This document shows positions 44,654-53,324 of a stretch of 64,000 bases of DNA, one piece after another (position 1 is the stretch's first letter; every line of letters starts with the position of its first letter). The stretch is from Ilumatobacter sp963746265 (GTDB taxonomy: Bacteria; Actinomycetota; Acidimicrobiia; Acidimicrobiales; Ilumatobacteraceae). Where the stretch lies: the NCBI GenBank assembly GCA_963746265.1, contig CAVVAM010000014.1, positions 124,001-188,000 of the forward strand. The letters are read 5' to 3'. The notes under the pieces are model-generated. The model saw only the letters and a list, made by a program, of their open reading frames with translations. It did not search any database and was not told the origin of the DNA. Made by a program: the position numbers and the translations under genes.

Positions 44654-45614
44654 TCTCACCGACGACGTCCGCCTCGACCATCTCACGGGCGACCTCGATG
44701 GCGTTGACGATCGCCCGTTGGCTCGACGAACCGTGCGAGATGATGCACACCCCGTCGACACCGAGCAGGATCGCTCCCCCGTACGTCTCCGGATCGAGCA
44801 TCTCGTAGAGAGGTAGCAACGCCGGCATCAAGGCGTCGGCGTGCTGCCGGTAGGCCGGGTCCGAGTCGAACGCCGCCAGCAGGGCGTTCACGATCACCTT
44901 CAGCCCGCCTTCGAGGGTCTTGAGCACGACGTTGCCGGTGAAGCCGTCGGCGACGATGACGTCGGCCGCGTCCGACATCACGTCGCGGCCCTCGACGTTG
45001 CCGATGAACCGGATCGCCGAAGCCTCGGCCGCCTCGACGAGCAAAGGATACGTCTCCTTGCGAAGTGTGTCGCCCTTGCCCGGTTCCTCGCCGATCGACA
45101 GCAGCCCGACCTTCGGCGAGTCGAGACCGAACCGGTGACGGGAGAAGATCGAACCCATCTGCGCGAACTGCACGAGCAGCTCCGGCTGGACCTCGGCGTT
45201 CGCTCCGGCGTCGAGCAGCACGGTCGGTCGGCTGTCGGGTACGGGGATGATCGTGGCGATCGCCGGGCGCTTGACCCCGGCGATCCGTCCCATCCGGAGC
45301 AGGGCGGAGGCCATCGTGGCACCGGTGTTCCCGGCCGAGATCATCGCCGAGGCTTCGCCGTCGCGGACCGCCTCGGCGGCGCGCACGAGCGTCGAGTCCT
45401 TCTTGCGGCGCACGGCCCTCCCGCCGTCTTCGTCCATCTCGATGACCTCGGAGGCCTCGATGAGCGGCAGATCGCCGATGTCGACCCGGTCACCCAGGTC
45501 GGGCGGACCGACCAGCACGACGGGAGTCCCGGCGGCAGCGGCCGTTCGGGCTCCGGCGACGATGGCGTCAGGGGCGTGATCTCCACCCATTGCGTCGATC
45601 GCAATGGGCAACAT
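44622..45614 (-). CDS. plsX: phosphate acyltransferase PlsX
   Basis: 330 residues from ATG 45614. Family blocks: LPIAIDAMGGDHAPDAIVAG at the start, AEAVRDGEASAMISAGNTGATMA, GLLSIGEEPGKGD, FIGNVEGRDVM, DVIVADGFTGNVVLKTLEGG and YGGAILLGVDGVCIISHGSS. It makes acyl-phosphate from acyl-ACP for glycerolipid synthesis. The upstream extension of the frame runs across rpmF and is a shadow. rpmF ends 19 bases upstream. Its 3' end overlaps the HAD fragment by 32 bases. Confidence 0.97.
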   Translation of the reverse strand: MLPIAIDAMGGDHAPDAIVAGARTAAAAGTPVVLVGPPDLGDRVDIGDLPLIEASEVIEMDEDGGRAVRRKKDSTLVRAAEAVRDGEASAMISAGNTGATMASALLRMGRIAGVKRPAIATIIPVPDSRPTVLLDAGANAEVQPELLVQFAQMGSIFSRHRFGLDSPKVGLLSIGEEPGKGDTLRKETYPLLVEAAEASAIRFIGNVEGRDVMSDAADVIVADGFTGNVVLKTLEGGLKVIVNALLAAFDSDPAYRQHADALMPALLPLYEMLDPETYGGAILLGVDGVCIISHGSSSQRAIVNAIEVAREMVEADVVGEITAAIHPPVD

Positions 45615-45633
45615 GTGGGCGGTGTACTCCGGC

Positions 45634-45813
45634 TCAGCCGACGTCGACGACGACGCGACCCTTGTACGTGCCACAGCTCGGACACACGACGTGCGGCAGC
45701 TTGGCGTTGCCGCAGCGGGGGCACAGGCTCCGGGCCGGAGCGTCGAGCTTCCAGGCTGACGCTCGGGTGCTCCGGCTCTTCGACTTCGACTTCTTCTTCT
45801 TGGGAACAGCCAC
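45634..45813 (-). CDS. rpmF: 50S ribosomal protein L32
   Basis: 59 residues, GTG start at 45813. The sequence begins VAVPKKKKSKSKSRSTRAS, continues WKLDAPARSLCPRCGNAKLP and HVVCPSCGTYKGRVVV: a bL32 of the zinc-binding type with two CxxC pairs. It is too short for many ORF searches but its position between yceD and plsX is the standard rpmF position. In zinc shortage such Cys-containing L32 proteins are often replaced by Cys-free copies; none is present in this window. Confidence 0.96.
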   Translation of the reverse strand: MAVPKKKKSKSKSRSTRASAWKLDAPARSLCPRCGNAKLPHVVCPSCGTYKGRVVVDVG

Positions 45814-46030
45814 GATGGGACTCCAGCTATCGGCAGATCGAACGGGTCCGTGCGTCGCACGAACGGCTGCGCCACACTATCGGCCGATCGACCGAGAACG
45901 AACGTCGGCGCCGCGACACCCAATCTCCCCGAGACCTGTCACGGTTCGATCCGGTCCAGACACGCCTGGACCACCACTCCCGTTCCACGTCCGAGCCGAC
46001 TTCGAGCGACGAGCCGCACCGAGAGAGAAC

Positions 46031-46552
46031 TCAGCCGGACTCGTCAGGGAGGCGGAGGTCGTCGAGCGCAGCCCAGCGGTCGTCCCGCACGGACGTGTCG
46101 CACTCGCACGGCGCATCGTTGCGATCGGCGCCGCACACCGGACAGATACCGGCGCAATCGTCGCGGCACAGCGGGCCGTCGGGCAGTTCGATCAGCACGT
46201 ACTCGCGGACGGCGGGCGCGAGATCGATCTGATCACCCTCGATCGCGAAGGCGTCCTCGTCGACCATCTCGTCCTGGTAGATCTCCTCGACGTCCACCAT
46301 CGCCGTTCCGGAGACGTCGGTCAGGCATCGCCGACACGCCACCGACCACGGGATCGAGATGCTGCCCGCGACGACCACGCCGTCGATGTTCGACACGGCT
46401 TCGAGTTCGACCGTGACCGGGCCGGTGATCCGGTCGTCGTCGACGCCCAGCTCGATCGCGTCGAGCGACGTCTGGATCGATCGGGTCGACCCCGGGACGC
46501 GCAGGAGCTCGCGAGCGTTGACACGGAGCTGGTGCAGTGGGTTCGAGGCCAT
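46031..46552 (-). CDS. DUF177/YceD family protein
   Basis: 173 residues. Conserved parts: LRVNARELLRVPGSTR at the start, ITGPVTVELEAVSNIDGVVVAG, SVACRRCLTDVSG with a Cys pair, YVLIELPDGPLCRDDCAGICPVCG and a C-terminal Cys pair (APCECD). YceD/DUF177 proteins sit next to rpmF in most bacteria and are tied to 23S rRNA levels and ribosome assembly in plants and bacteria. The zinc-ribbon-like Cys pattern is typical of the actinobacterial form. About 217 bases without a gene separate it from rpmF. Confidence 0.92.
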   Translation of the reverse strand: MASNPLHQLRVNARELLRVPGSTRSIQTSLDAIELGVDDDRITGPVTVELEAVSNIDGVVVAGSISIPWSVACRRCLTDVSGTAMVDVEEIYQDEMVDEDAFAIEGDQIDLAPAVREYVLIELPDGPLCRDDCAGICPVCGADRNDAPCECDTSVRDDRWAALDDLRLPDESG

Positions 46553-46561
46553 CGCAGCGGG

Positions 46562-47185
46562 TCAGCGATCCTGGTCGAAGAACCCCTTGGTGGGGTCGTC
46601 CTGCTCCTCGAGTTCCTCCATCGACAGCGCCTCGGCGGCGTTGCCGATCGACAGCTTCTGGCGGCCCGCGCCGACCGTCTTCGAGAGCTTGTCGAGCAGG
46701 ATCTCGAAGCTTGCGAGGCGTTGATCGAGGAAATCCTCGGTCTCCAACTTCAACCGGCGTGCGTCGGACTCGGCCGTGTCGACCACTTGGCGGGCGCGGG
46801 TCTCGGCAGCTCGAACGACCTCGGTGCGCTGGACCATGCGCTCGGCCTGCACCCGCGCCGCCTCGAGCATCTCGTTGGCTTCACGTCGGGTCTTGTTCAC
46901 GAACTCCTGGCGCTCCTTGAGCATCCAGCGGGCCTGCCGCAACTCGTCGGGCATGCTCGCGAGCGCCCGGTCGAGCAGTTCGACGACCTCGTCGCGATCG
47001 ATTCGCGGCGACGACGACAAGGGCATGGTGGGAGCATTGGCGACGATGTCGATCGCCCGGCGGAGCCACGTCTCGGCGTCACCGACGTAACCCGTGCCCT
47101 GCTCGGGATCGGGGTACTCGTCGTCGATCTCTTCGTAGCCGTCGGGCTCGTCGTAGTGGTCGTCGTATCGGTCGTCGTACGTCAT
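46562..47185 (-). CDS. DivIVA-like coiled-coil protein, SepIVA-like by position
   Basis: 207 residues from ATG 47185. An acidic, Asp/Tyr-rich head (TYDDRYDDHYDEPDGYEEID) is followed by a long helical region (about 65-185: RDEVVELLDRALASMPDELR, EANEMLEAARVQAERMVQRT, RQVVDTAESDARRLKLETED) and an acidic tail (EELEEQDDPTKGFFDQDR). This architecture and its place next to the DUF177 gene and coaD match the mycobacterial SepIVA gene, which marks septal and intracellular growth sites. Orthology is inferred from synteny and shape, not from a database search. An extension of the frame upstream overlaps coaD and is ignored. Confidence 0.78.
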   Translation of the reverse strand: MTYDDRYDDHYDEPDGYEEIDDEYPDPEQGTGYVGDAETWLRRAIDIVANAPTMPLSSSPRIDRDEVVELLDRALASMPDELRQARWMLKERQEFVNKTRREANEMLEAARVQAERMVQRTEVVRAAETRARQVVDTAESDARRLKLETEDFLDQRLASFEILLDKLSKTVGAGRQKLSIGNAAEALSMEELEEQDDPTKGFFDQDR

Positions 47186-47204
47186 GTTGATGTCAGTACC
47201 TCGC

Positions 47205-47693
47205 TCATTCGGAGGGATCGGCGAATCTATCGGCGAGCGCGGCCGCAACGGGGGCGGCGACGAGATGGTCGATCGCTTCGCCCTGAGCGGCGATCTCACG
47301 GATGAAGCGGCTCGAGACGAATGCGTACCGGGCCTGGCACGGCAGGAACACGGTTCGGATCCCGGTGACCGAGTGGTTCATGTGCGCCATCTGCTGTTCG
47401 ATGTCGTAGTCGTTCGGCGTCCGCAGGCCCTTCACGATGAAGTCTGCGCCGATGTCGGACGCGGCCTGGACGGCGAGGCCGCCGAACGCCTTCACCGACA
47501 CCGTCGGTCGATCGGCGAGACTGGCCTCCGCGAGGACGACCCGTTCGTCGGGCGTGAACAGGCCCGATGGCTTGTCGAAGTTGACGAGTACGCCGACGAC
47601 GACGTCGCCGAACAACTCCACCGCCTGGTCGACGATGTCGACGTGGCCGAGGTGGAGCGGGTCGAAACTGCCGGGAATCAGCACCGTTGCCAT
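47205..47693 (-). CDS. coaD: phosphopantetheine adenylyltransferase
   Basis: 162 residues from ATG 47693. Nucleotidyltransferase fold: VLIPGSFDPLHLGHVDIV with the HxGH motif, VKGLRTPNDYDIEQQMAHMN and the signature FVSSRFIREIAAQG (family S/T-S-S-x2-R-E). It makes dephospho-CoA from pantetheine phosphate and ATP. rsmD lies 13 bases upstream on the same strand, the standard rsmD-coaD pair. Confidence 0.97.
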   Translation of the reverse strand: MATVLIPGSFDPLHLGHVDIVDQAVELFGDVVVGVLVNFDKPSGLFTPDERVVLAEASLADRPTVSVKAFGGLAVQAASDIGADFIVKGLRTPNDYDIEQQMAHMNHSVTGIRTVFLPCQARYAFVSSRFIREIAAQGEAIDHLVAAPVAAALADRFADPSE

Positions 47694-47706
47694 GGGTGAG
47701 GCCACG

Positions 47707-48252
47707 CTACTTGCGTTGGTCAACTTCGGTGATGATGCCTGGGTCGCGTTCGAAGAACGTGACCCAGGTGCGGCCGTATCGCTTCGACCGCAGGATCGAC
47801 CAGCCGTCGACGTCCCCCAGCGGGCGACCCGTCTCGGCGACCACGAACGGGGCGCCGACCGCCCCCAACAGGTCATCCCACGAGTCGAAACCGTAGGGAG
47901 GATCCGCCAGCACCAGGTCGCCGTCGAGCCCGCGGACCAGCACCAACGCGTCGCCGGAGACGACGCGCGACCGGTCGTCGAGTCCGAGTGCTTCGAGGTT
48001 GTGGCGCAGCGTGCGCAGCGCCGCCCGATCACGCTCGACGAAGGTGCAGTGGGCGGCGCCCCGTGACAGTGCTTCGATCCCGAGGGCACCGCTGCCCGCG
48101 TACAGATCGACGATCAGTGCGTCACGGACCAGATCGAGGCTGCCGAGAGCGTTGAACGTCGCCTCGCGGACCTTGTCCGTGGTCGGTCGGGTATCGGTTC
48201 CCGGCGGGGCCTCGATCCGACGACCACGCAGCTCCCCGGCGACGACACGCAT
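47707..48252 (-). CDS. rsmD: 16S rRNA (guanine-966-N2)-methyltransferase
   Basis: 181 residues. Opening RVVAGELRGRRIEAPPGTDTRPTTDKVREATFN (shown as family marker in parts), SAM-binding VDLYAGSGALGIEALSRGA, and the catalytic DPPYGF (amino-methyltransferase motif IV). It methylates G966 of 16S rRNA. First gene of the minus-strand run rsmD-coaD-SepIVA-like-DUF177-rpmF-plsX. The start is 43 bases from the divergent zinc-ribbon gene. Confidence 0.95.
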   Translation of the reverse strand: MRVVAGELRGRRIEAPPGTDTRPTTDKVREATFNALGSLDLVRDALIVDLYAGSGALGIEALSRGAAHCTFVERDRAALRTLRHNLEALGLDDRSRVVSGDALVLVRGLDGDLVLADPPYGFDSWDDLLGAVGAPFVVAETGRPLGDVDGWSILRSKRYGRTWVTFFERDPGIITEVDQRK

Positions 48253-48295
48253 GCGGGCAGGCTACGTGACGCCGGAGCACCGGCATACTGATGCC

Positions 48296-48490
48296 ATGCT
48301 GGAGCCCTCACCGCGGATCACCTGCATCGACTGCGGCGGAAGGTGCTTCCTGCTCACGCCTCCTCGCGAAGACGGTGTCTGGATCGCCGGCGACCTGATC
48401 GCCTACCGCTGCGAGGACTGCCTGGACCGATGGGATCTCGTTCTCGACGAGGACGACGAGGCGGCCCGCGGCGACGTGCCCGACACGTGA
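48296..48490 (+). CDS. small zinc-ribbon protein
   Basis: 64 residues from ATG 48296. Cys pairs in RITCIDCGGRCFLLT and AYRCEDCLDRWDLVL about 30 residues apart form a likely zinc ribbon; the C-terminus is Asp/Glu-rich (DEDDEAARGDVPDT). Function unknown; small proteins of this kind often accompany DNA repair or translation genes in actinobacteria. It is divergent from rsmD and ends 18 bases before the convergent nth stop. Confidence 0.72.
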   Translation: MLEPSPRITCIDCGGRCFLLTPPREDGVWIAGDLIAYRCEDCLDRWDLVLDEDDEAARGDVPDT

Positions 48491-48508
48491 GCCGGCGGTC
48501 GGTCGGCG

Positions 48509-49153
48509 CTAGCGGGACTCTTCGCGGATCCGCTTCTTGGTCGCCGCCCAGCTGCAGATCGGGCACGCCGTCAGGTCGTGCCGCAGCGCCGGACAGTACT
48601 CACGTCCGAAGAAGATGATCTGGAGATGACGATCATTCCAGGTCTCACGCGGGAACACGGCCTTGAGATCTCGTTCCGTCCGCTCGACCGTGGTTCCGTT
48701 GGACAGACCCCACCGGGCGGCCAGGCGGTGGATGTGGGTGTCGACCGGGAACGCCGGCACGCCGAACGCCTGCGACATCACGACGCTCGCCGTCTTGTGA
48801 CCGACCCCGGCCAACGATTCGAGGAAGTCCCACTCGGGGAGGACGTCCCCCCCGGCGTCGACGATCTGATTCGCAGCCGTCCACAGATTCTTGGCCTTGG
48901 TGGGTGCCAGCCCGACCTCGCGGATCAACTCGAGGATCTGGTCAGGGTCCAGGGCGGCCATCTTGTCGGGCGTTCCGGCCACGGCGAACAGTGCCGGCGT
49001 GACCTGATTGACCTTCTTGTCGGTGGTCTGTGCCGACAGCGCAACAGCCACGAGCAACGTGTACGGGTCGGTGTGGTCGAGCGGGATCGGCACCTCCGGA
49101 TACAGCTCGTCGAGGATCTCACCGATCCGCGCCGCCTTCTCGACTCGTCGCAC
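48509..49153 (-). CDS. nth: endonuclease III
   Basis: 214 residues, GTG start at 49153. HhH-GPD glycosylase/lyase: ALSAQTTDKKVNQVTP, LESLAGVGHKTASVVM with the catalytic Lys, and FPVDTHIHRLAARWGLSN with the catalytic Asp. It excises oxidised pyrimidines and cuts the resulting abasic site. The iron-sulfur loop is atypical: the end reads YCPALRHDLTACPICSWAA, so only three Cys with spacing 9 and 2 are present, rather than the C-x6-C-x2-C-x5-C of standard Nth. Either the [4Fe-4S] cluster is lost or it has another ligand. Confidence 0.93.
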   Translation of the reverse strand: MRRVEKAARIGEILDELYPEVPIPLDHTDPYTLLVAVALSAQTTDKKVNQVTPALFAVAGTPDKMAALDPDQILELIREVGLAPTKAKNLWTAANQIVDAGGDVLPEWDFLESLAGVGHKTASVVMSQAFGVPAFPVDTHIHRLAARWGLSNGTTVERTERDLKAVFPRETWNDRHLQIIFFGREYCPALRHDLTACPICSWAATKKRIREESR

Positions 49154-49188
49154 CGGGCGGACGCTACCGGACCGGGCGCCTGGGTCGC

Positions 49189-49929
49189 TCAGAGGAGGTC
49201 GACGAGCCAGGCCACCACGTCGTCGTGACCGTGCGAGCGTGCCTCTTCGAGTGCGGTCGTCCCGGTGGGCATGGTCGAGGTGACATCGGCGCCCCGTTCA
49301 CGCAACGACGCGGCGATCCCGAGGTGTCCGGCACGACACGCGAACTGGAACGCACGATCCAGCACGGTCTGCACCGGAGGGAACGTCGACCAGTGTGGCA
49401 GGGCCCCGACGTCCGTTCGCAGCACGCCCTGCGCGTCGAAGAACGTGTCGACGAGTGACGCCATACCGAGTGCGGCCGCGCCGGGCAGGTAGTTCGCCGC
49501 CCCGCCGGCGAGCAGGCGCCGTGCGGCGTCGTACTGCTCGAAGATGATCGCCTCCTCGAACGGCGTACATCCGCCGAACACGCCCCCGAGCATGTCGACG
49601 GTCGCGCCGGTCGCGAGCAGGGCGTCGATCGCTTCGACGTCGTTCGAGCTCGCCGCCCAGTGCAACGGCGTCTCCGCCACCAGGCCGTCGTCGCTCGGTG
49701 GCATGGCACGGTCGGGGTCGGCGCCGGCATCGACGAGCCGGGCGATCGTCTCGGCGACTCTCGGCCGATGACCGGGCCAGTCGGTCGCATGGTGCAGCAT
49801 CGAGCGAGGGTTGCCGGGCAGGGTGGCGGTCGCCAGCGTCGGATCCTCGGCGAGCAGCTCGTCGATGCGGTCGAGATCGCCGACGACGATCGCCCGTGTC
49901 AGATCCCCTGCTGCAGCCGGTCCGCCCAC
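49189..49929 (-). CDS. ankyrin-repeat protein
   Basis: About 246 residues from GTG 49929. The start is uncertain because upstream codons stay open and no ribosome binding site is clear. Ankyrin-type repeats: DLDRIDELLAEDPTLATA, AETPLHWAASSNDVEAIDAL, TPFEEAIIFEQYDAARRLL, FQFACRAGHLGIAASLRERG and TALEEARSHGHDDVVAWL. The repeats are protein-binding scaffolds; the partner is unknown. No signal peptide, so probably cytoplasmic. It lies 35 bases after nth's start region on the same strand, ahead of nth in transcription order. Confidence 0.85.
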   Translation of the reverse strand: MGGPAAAGDLTRAIVVGDLDRIDELLAEDPTLATATLPGNPRSMLHHATDWPGHRPRVAETIARLVDAGADPDRAMPPSDDGLVAETPLHWAASSNDVEAIDALLATGATVDMLGGVFGGCTPFEEAIIFEQYDAARRLLAGGAANYLPGAAALGMASLVDTFFDAQGVLRTDVGALPHWSTFPPVQTVLDRAFQFACRAGHLGIAASLRERGADVTSTMPTGTTALEEARSHGHDDVVAWLVDLL

Positions 49930-50045
49930 GAACCGAAGGTAGCCCGGGAACCGGCCCCTGCTCACGTGATGTCCCGACCGGGGCGGCCGACCGGGCACGG
50001 ACCCGATTCGGCCGCTCTGACAGACTGGTCATCGGGAGGTCCGTC

Positions 50046-51038
50046 ATGTCGTTGATCCGTACTCGTTGGGCAGCGCTCGGCGCCGCGGTCGCCATCACCC
50101 TCGGAGCCGGTGGCGTCGGGCTGGTGAGCGCGACCGTTTCGTCGGGTGTGCGCACGGTCTTCGTGCCGATCGAACCCTGCCGCATCATGGACACGCGACC
50201 GCCGTTCCAGGTCGGCCCGCGCGGCACACCGATCGGGGCTCAGCAGACGCACACGGTGTCGGTCTGGGGTGACCGCGGTGACTGCTCGATCCCGAACGAC
50301 GCAGCGGGTCTCGCCCTGAACGTGACGGCGGTGGATGCGACGCTCCCGACGTTCCTCACGATCTGGGGTGACGGCACCCGGCCGACCGCGTCGAGTCTCA
50401 ACCCGACTCCCGGCCAGCCCCCGACACCGAACGCGGTCACGACCGACGTCACCGATTCCGTCGGCCAGTTCAAGATCTTCAACCTCCAGGGGAGCGTGCA
50501 CGTGCTCGCCGACGTCGTCGGGTACTACGCCGACCACGATCACGACGACCGGTACTACAGCCGCGACGAGATCGACCAGCGGTCGCCGCGGGTCAACACG
50601 ATCACGGTCGGCAGTGCGGCGTTCACGCCGATCGACACGGGGTCGACGGTCATCAAGTCGACGGGGACCGGAGGCGCCTACGTCTTCGACGGCCCTGGAA
50701 GCGTCGATCGCCTGGTGGCGCCGCTCGTCCTGCCCGACGGTGTCAACGTGACCACGATCACGGTCCACCACCTCGACAGCACGCCCCAGCGCAACCTCAC
50801 GTTCAGCTTGCGGTGCGAGCGGCTCGACGCCCCCGGGGCGATCACGACGAAGGCCGACGCGACATCGAGCGGGGCCTCGACCGCCTGGCGGACATCGCTC
50901 ATGGCGAGCCTGCCAGAGGTGATCGACACCGACGGCTGTGCGTACTTCCTGGAGGTGGCGGGCGACTGGAACGCGCTCGCCGAACCCGAACGGATGCGAA
51001 TCGGCGCCTTCGAGATCACGTACCAGACACCGGGTTGA
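50046..51038 (+). CDS. secreted protein with actinobacterial surface-type repeat domain
   Basis: 330 residues from ATG 50046, GGGAGG 5 bases upstream. Signal peptide (IRTRWAALGAAVAITLGAGG, then VGLVSATVSS). The first domain (about 35-165) follows the pattern PCRIMDTRP, AAGLALNVTAVDATLPTFLT, GTRPTASSLNPTPGQPPTPN, VTDSVGQFKIFNLQGSVHVL, ADVVGYYADH. This module is widespread in secreted proteins of this lineage, often attached to amidases or other cell-surface enzymes. The second half (about 180-330) is a separate beta-rich domain (FTPIDTGSTVIKSTG, LRCERLDAPGAITTKADA). Probably exported; role unknown. Confidence 0.8.
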   Translation: MSLIRTRWAALGAAVAITLGAGGVGLVSATVSSGVRTVFVPIEPCRIMDTRPPFQVGPRGTPIGAQQTHTVSVWGDRGDCSIPNDAAGLALNVTAVDATLPTFLTIWGDGTRPTASSLNPTPGQPPTPNAVTTDVTDSVGQFKIFNLQGSVHVLADVVGYYADHDHDDRYYSRDEIDQRSPRVNTITVGSAAFTPIDTGSTVIKSTGTGGAYVFDGPGSVDRLVAPLVLPDGVNVTTITVHHLDSTPQRNLTFSLRCERLDAPGAITTKADATSSGASTAWRTSLMASLPEVIDTDGCAYFLEVAGDWNALAEPERMRIGAFEITYQTPG

Positions 51039-51179
51039 CCCGAATGCGGTCGACGGCGGCCGCGCCCGGGTGGGACCACCGTCGACCCGATCGTCGGATC
51101 GAACACCGATCCTCGCCGGCTGACGCCGCAAGGGCCCCGTCGTGCGGAAGCTTCACGACCTCTCGGGTCGCCCCCCGGC

Positions 51180-53324
51180 TCAGCTCTTGGCGAGGAAATC
51201 CTCGTCCTCGTCGGTGAAGAGCAGATCGAGCTCGTCGCGCAAGACCGGGTGGGCCGAGAGGTCGGGGTCACGGTCGACGATCTCGAACGCGGCCTCGCGG
51301 GCCAGTGAGACCAGTTCGCGATCGCGACGCAGCGAAGCGAGCTTCAGATCGCTCCTCCCCTTCTGAGCCGTCGACATCAGGGTGCCCTCGCCACGCAGGT
51401 CGAGGTCGACCTCGGCCAGCTCGAAGCCGTCGGTGGAGGCGACCAGTGCCTCGACCCGTGGATTTCCGGCGTCGTGTTCCTGGGTCACGAGCCAACACGT
51501 CGAGGCATGCTCGCCGCGTCCGACCCGACCACGGAGCTGATGCAGCTGTGCGATGCCGAAGCGGTCGGCGTCGAGGATCACCATCATCGTCGCGTTCGGC
51601 ACGTCGACGCCGACCTCGATCACGGTGGTGGCGACCAGCACCTCGAGCTGTCCCGAGCGGAACAGGTCCATCGTCATCTGCTTGTCGGCCGGGGTGAGCC
51701 GCCCGTGCAGCAGTCCGATGCGGAGACCCTGCAGCTCGCCGTGGAGCAGGCGCTGGTACGTCTCCTCGGCCGAGGCGACCTCGAGCTTCTCGCTCTCGTC
51801 GATCAACGGGCACACGACGTAGGCCTGCCGACCTTCGTCCACCTCGTGTCGGACGTCGTTCCACACCTCCGTCTCGAGCAGCGGGCCGTTCGCCCACTTC
51901 GTGACGATCGGAGTCCGCCCGGGCGGCAGCTCGTCGAGCACGCTGACGTCGAGATCGCCGTAGACCGTCATCGCCGCCGTCCTCGGGATCGGGGTGGCCG
52001 TCATCACGAGGACGTCGGGAACGTGACCCGACGACTTGTCCCGCAACGCCGCCCGCTGCTCGACCCCGAACCGGTGCTGCTCGTCCACGACGACCGCGCC
52101 GAGGCTCGCGAACTCCACGCCTTCCTGGATCAGTGCGTGCGTGCCGATCGCGATGTCGATCGATCCGTCGGCGAGCCCGGCGAGGACGTCCTTGCGCTCG
52201 TTGCCGGTCACCCGGTTCGTCAGCAACTCGACGCGGAGCGGACGGTCACCGAACAGGTTGCCCGGATCCGGCACGGTCAGATCCCCGAGCAGGTCCCGGA
52301 CACCGGTGGCGTGCTGCTCGGCGAGCACCTCCGTCGGCGCCATGAGCGCTCCCTGATGGCCGCCCTGGACGGCAGCGAGCAGCATGGAGATCGCCACGAC
52401 CGTCTTGCCGGCGCCGACGTCGCCCTGCAGCAGCCGATGCATCGGGTTCGGGGACGCGAGATCGGACTCGATCTCGCCGATCGTCCGCAACTGTGCCGCG
52501 GTCAGGGGATATGGGAGCGCCTCGTGGAACCGCCGGACGAGTTCGCCACCGGTCTCGTGGACGAACCCTCGCGACGACCGCTCGAGCTCGCGTTTGCGAA
52601 TGACCAGCGAGAGTTGCACCCGGAGCAACTCGTCGAAGGCGAGTCGACGTCGTGCCTGCTCCTTTTCACGGATCGACTCCGGCCCGTGGATCGACCAGAG
52701 CGCCGGTCCACGGTCGATGAGCGACAGCCGTCGCAGCATCTCGCCCGGCACCGGGTCGGCGATACCGCGTTCCCGTGAGCGACGGAGTGCTTCCTCGATC
52801 CAGGCCGCCAGCTCCCACGTGTTGAGCTGCGCCTTCTCGCTCTGCGGATAGATCGGCACGATCTTGCCGGTGCGATCGCCGATCAGATCGACGATCGGGT
52901 TGGCCATCTGGAGGCCACCTCGATAGGTGTCGGCCTTGCCGAACAGCGCGACCTGCAGACCCTCCTTGAGCTGGCGCTCTCGCCATGGCTGGTTGAAGAA
53001 CACCACGTCCAGCCGTCCGGAACCGTCGCCGACATTGACGTTGACCATCGTCCGCCGGTTGCGCGTCGTCCGCCTCGTCACCGACCGGACCGTGACCAGC
53101 ACCAGCGCTTCCTCGCCGGGGACCAGATCCGCGATCCGGGCCTCGTTCGTACGGTCGACCCAGCGGCGCGGGTAGGTGGTGACGAGGTCGAGCACGGTGA
53201 AGATGTCGAACGCGGCCAATGACGCCCGCTTCTTGTCGCCCACGCCCTTCAACTGGCCGACGTCGATGGCCGCCCAGTCGCGCAGCGTGATCGGCGGGCG
53301 GGAGGTCAGCGTGCTACTCGACAC
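51180..53324 (-). CDS. recG: ATP-dependent DNA helicase RecG
   Basis: 714 residues from GTG 53324, which overlaps the DAK2-type gene by 11 bases. An N-terminal wedge/OB domain (about 15-155) includes KGVGDKKRASLAAFDIFTV and VNVNVGDGSGRLDVVFFNQP. The SF2 helicase has LLQGDVGAGKTVVAISMLL (about 299-317), VVDEQHRFGVEQR, MTATPIPRTAAMTVYGD, VIEVGVDVPNATMMVILDAD and LHQLRGRVGRGEHAS. The end (EDEDFLAKS) is acidic. It regresses stalled forks and resolves branched DNA. The DAK2-recG order is typical; rpmB, the usual third member, is at 57391 on the other strand. Confidence 0.96.
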   Translation of the reverse strand: MSSSTLTSRPPITLRDWAAIDVGQLKGVGDKKRASLAAFDIFTVLDLVTTYPRRWVDRTNEARIADLVPGEEALVLVTVRSVTRRTTRNRRTMVNVNVGDGSGRLDVVFFNQPWRERQLKEGLQVALFGKADTYRGGLQMANPIVDLIGDRTGKIVPIYPQSEKAQLNTWELAAWIEEALRRSRERGIADPVPGEMLRRLSLIDRGPALWSIHGPESIREKEQARRRLAFDELLRVQLSLVIRKRELERSSRGFVHETGGELVRRFHEALPYPLTAAQLRTIGEIESDLASPNPMHRLLQGDVGAGKTVVAISMLLAAVQGGHQGALMAPTEVLAEQHATGVRDLLGDLTVPDPGNLFGDRPLRVELLTNRVTGNERKDVLAGLADGSIDIAIGTHALIQEGVEFASLGAVVVDEQHRFGVEQRAALRDKSSGHVPDVLVMTATPIPRTAAMTVYGDLDVSVLDELPPGRTPIVTKWANGPLLETEVWNDVRHEVDEGRQAYVVCPLIDESEKLEVASAEETYQRLLHGELQGLRIGLLHGRLTPADKQMTMDLFRSGQLEVLVATTVIEVGVDVPNATMMVILDADRFGIAQLHQLRGRVGRGEHASTCWLVTQEHDAGNPRVEALVASTDGFELAEVDLDLRGEGTLMSTAQKGRSDLKLASLRRDRELVSLAREAAFEIVDRDPDLSAHPVLRDELDLLFTDEDEDFLAKS

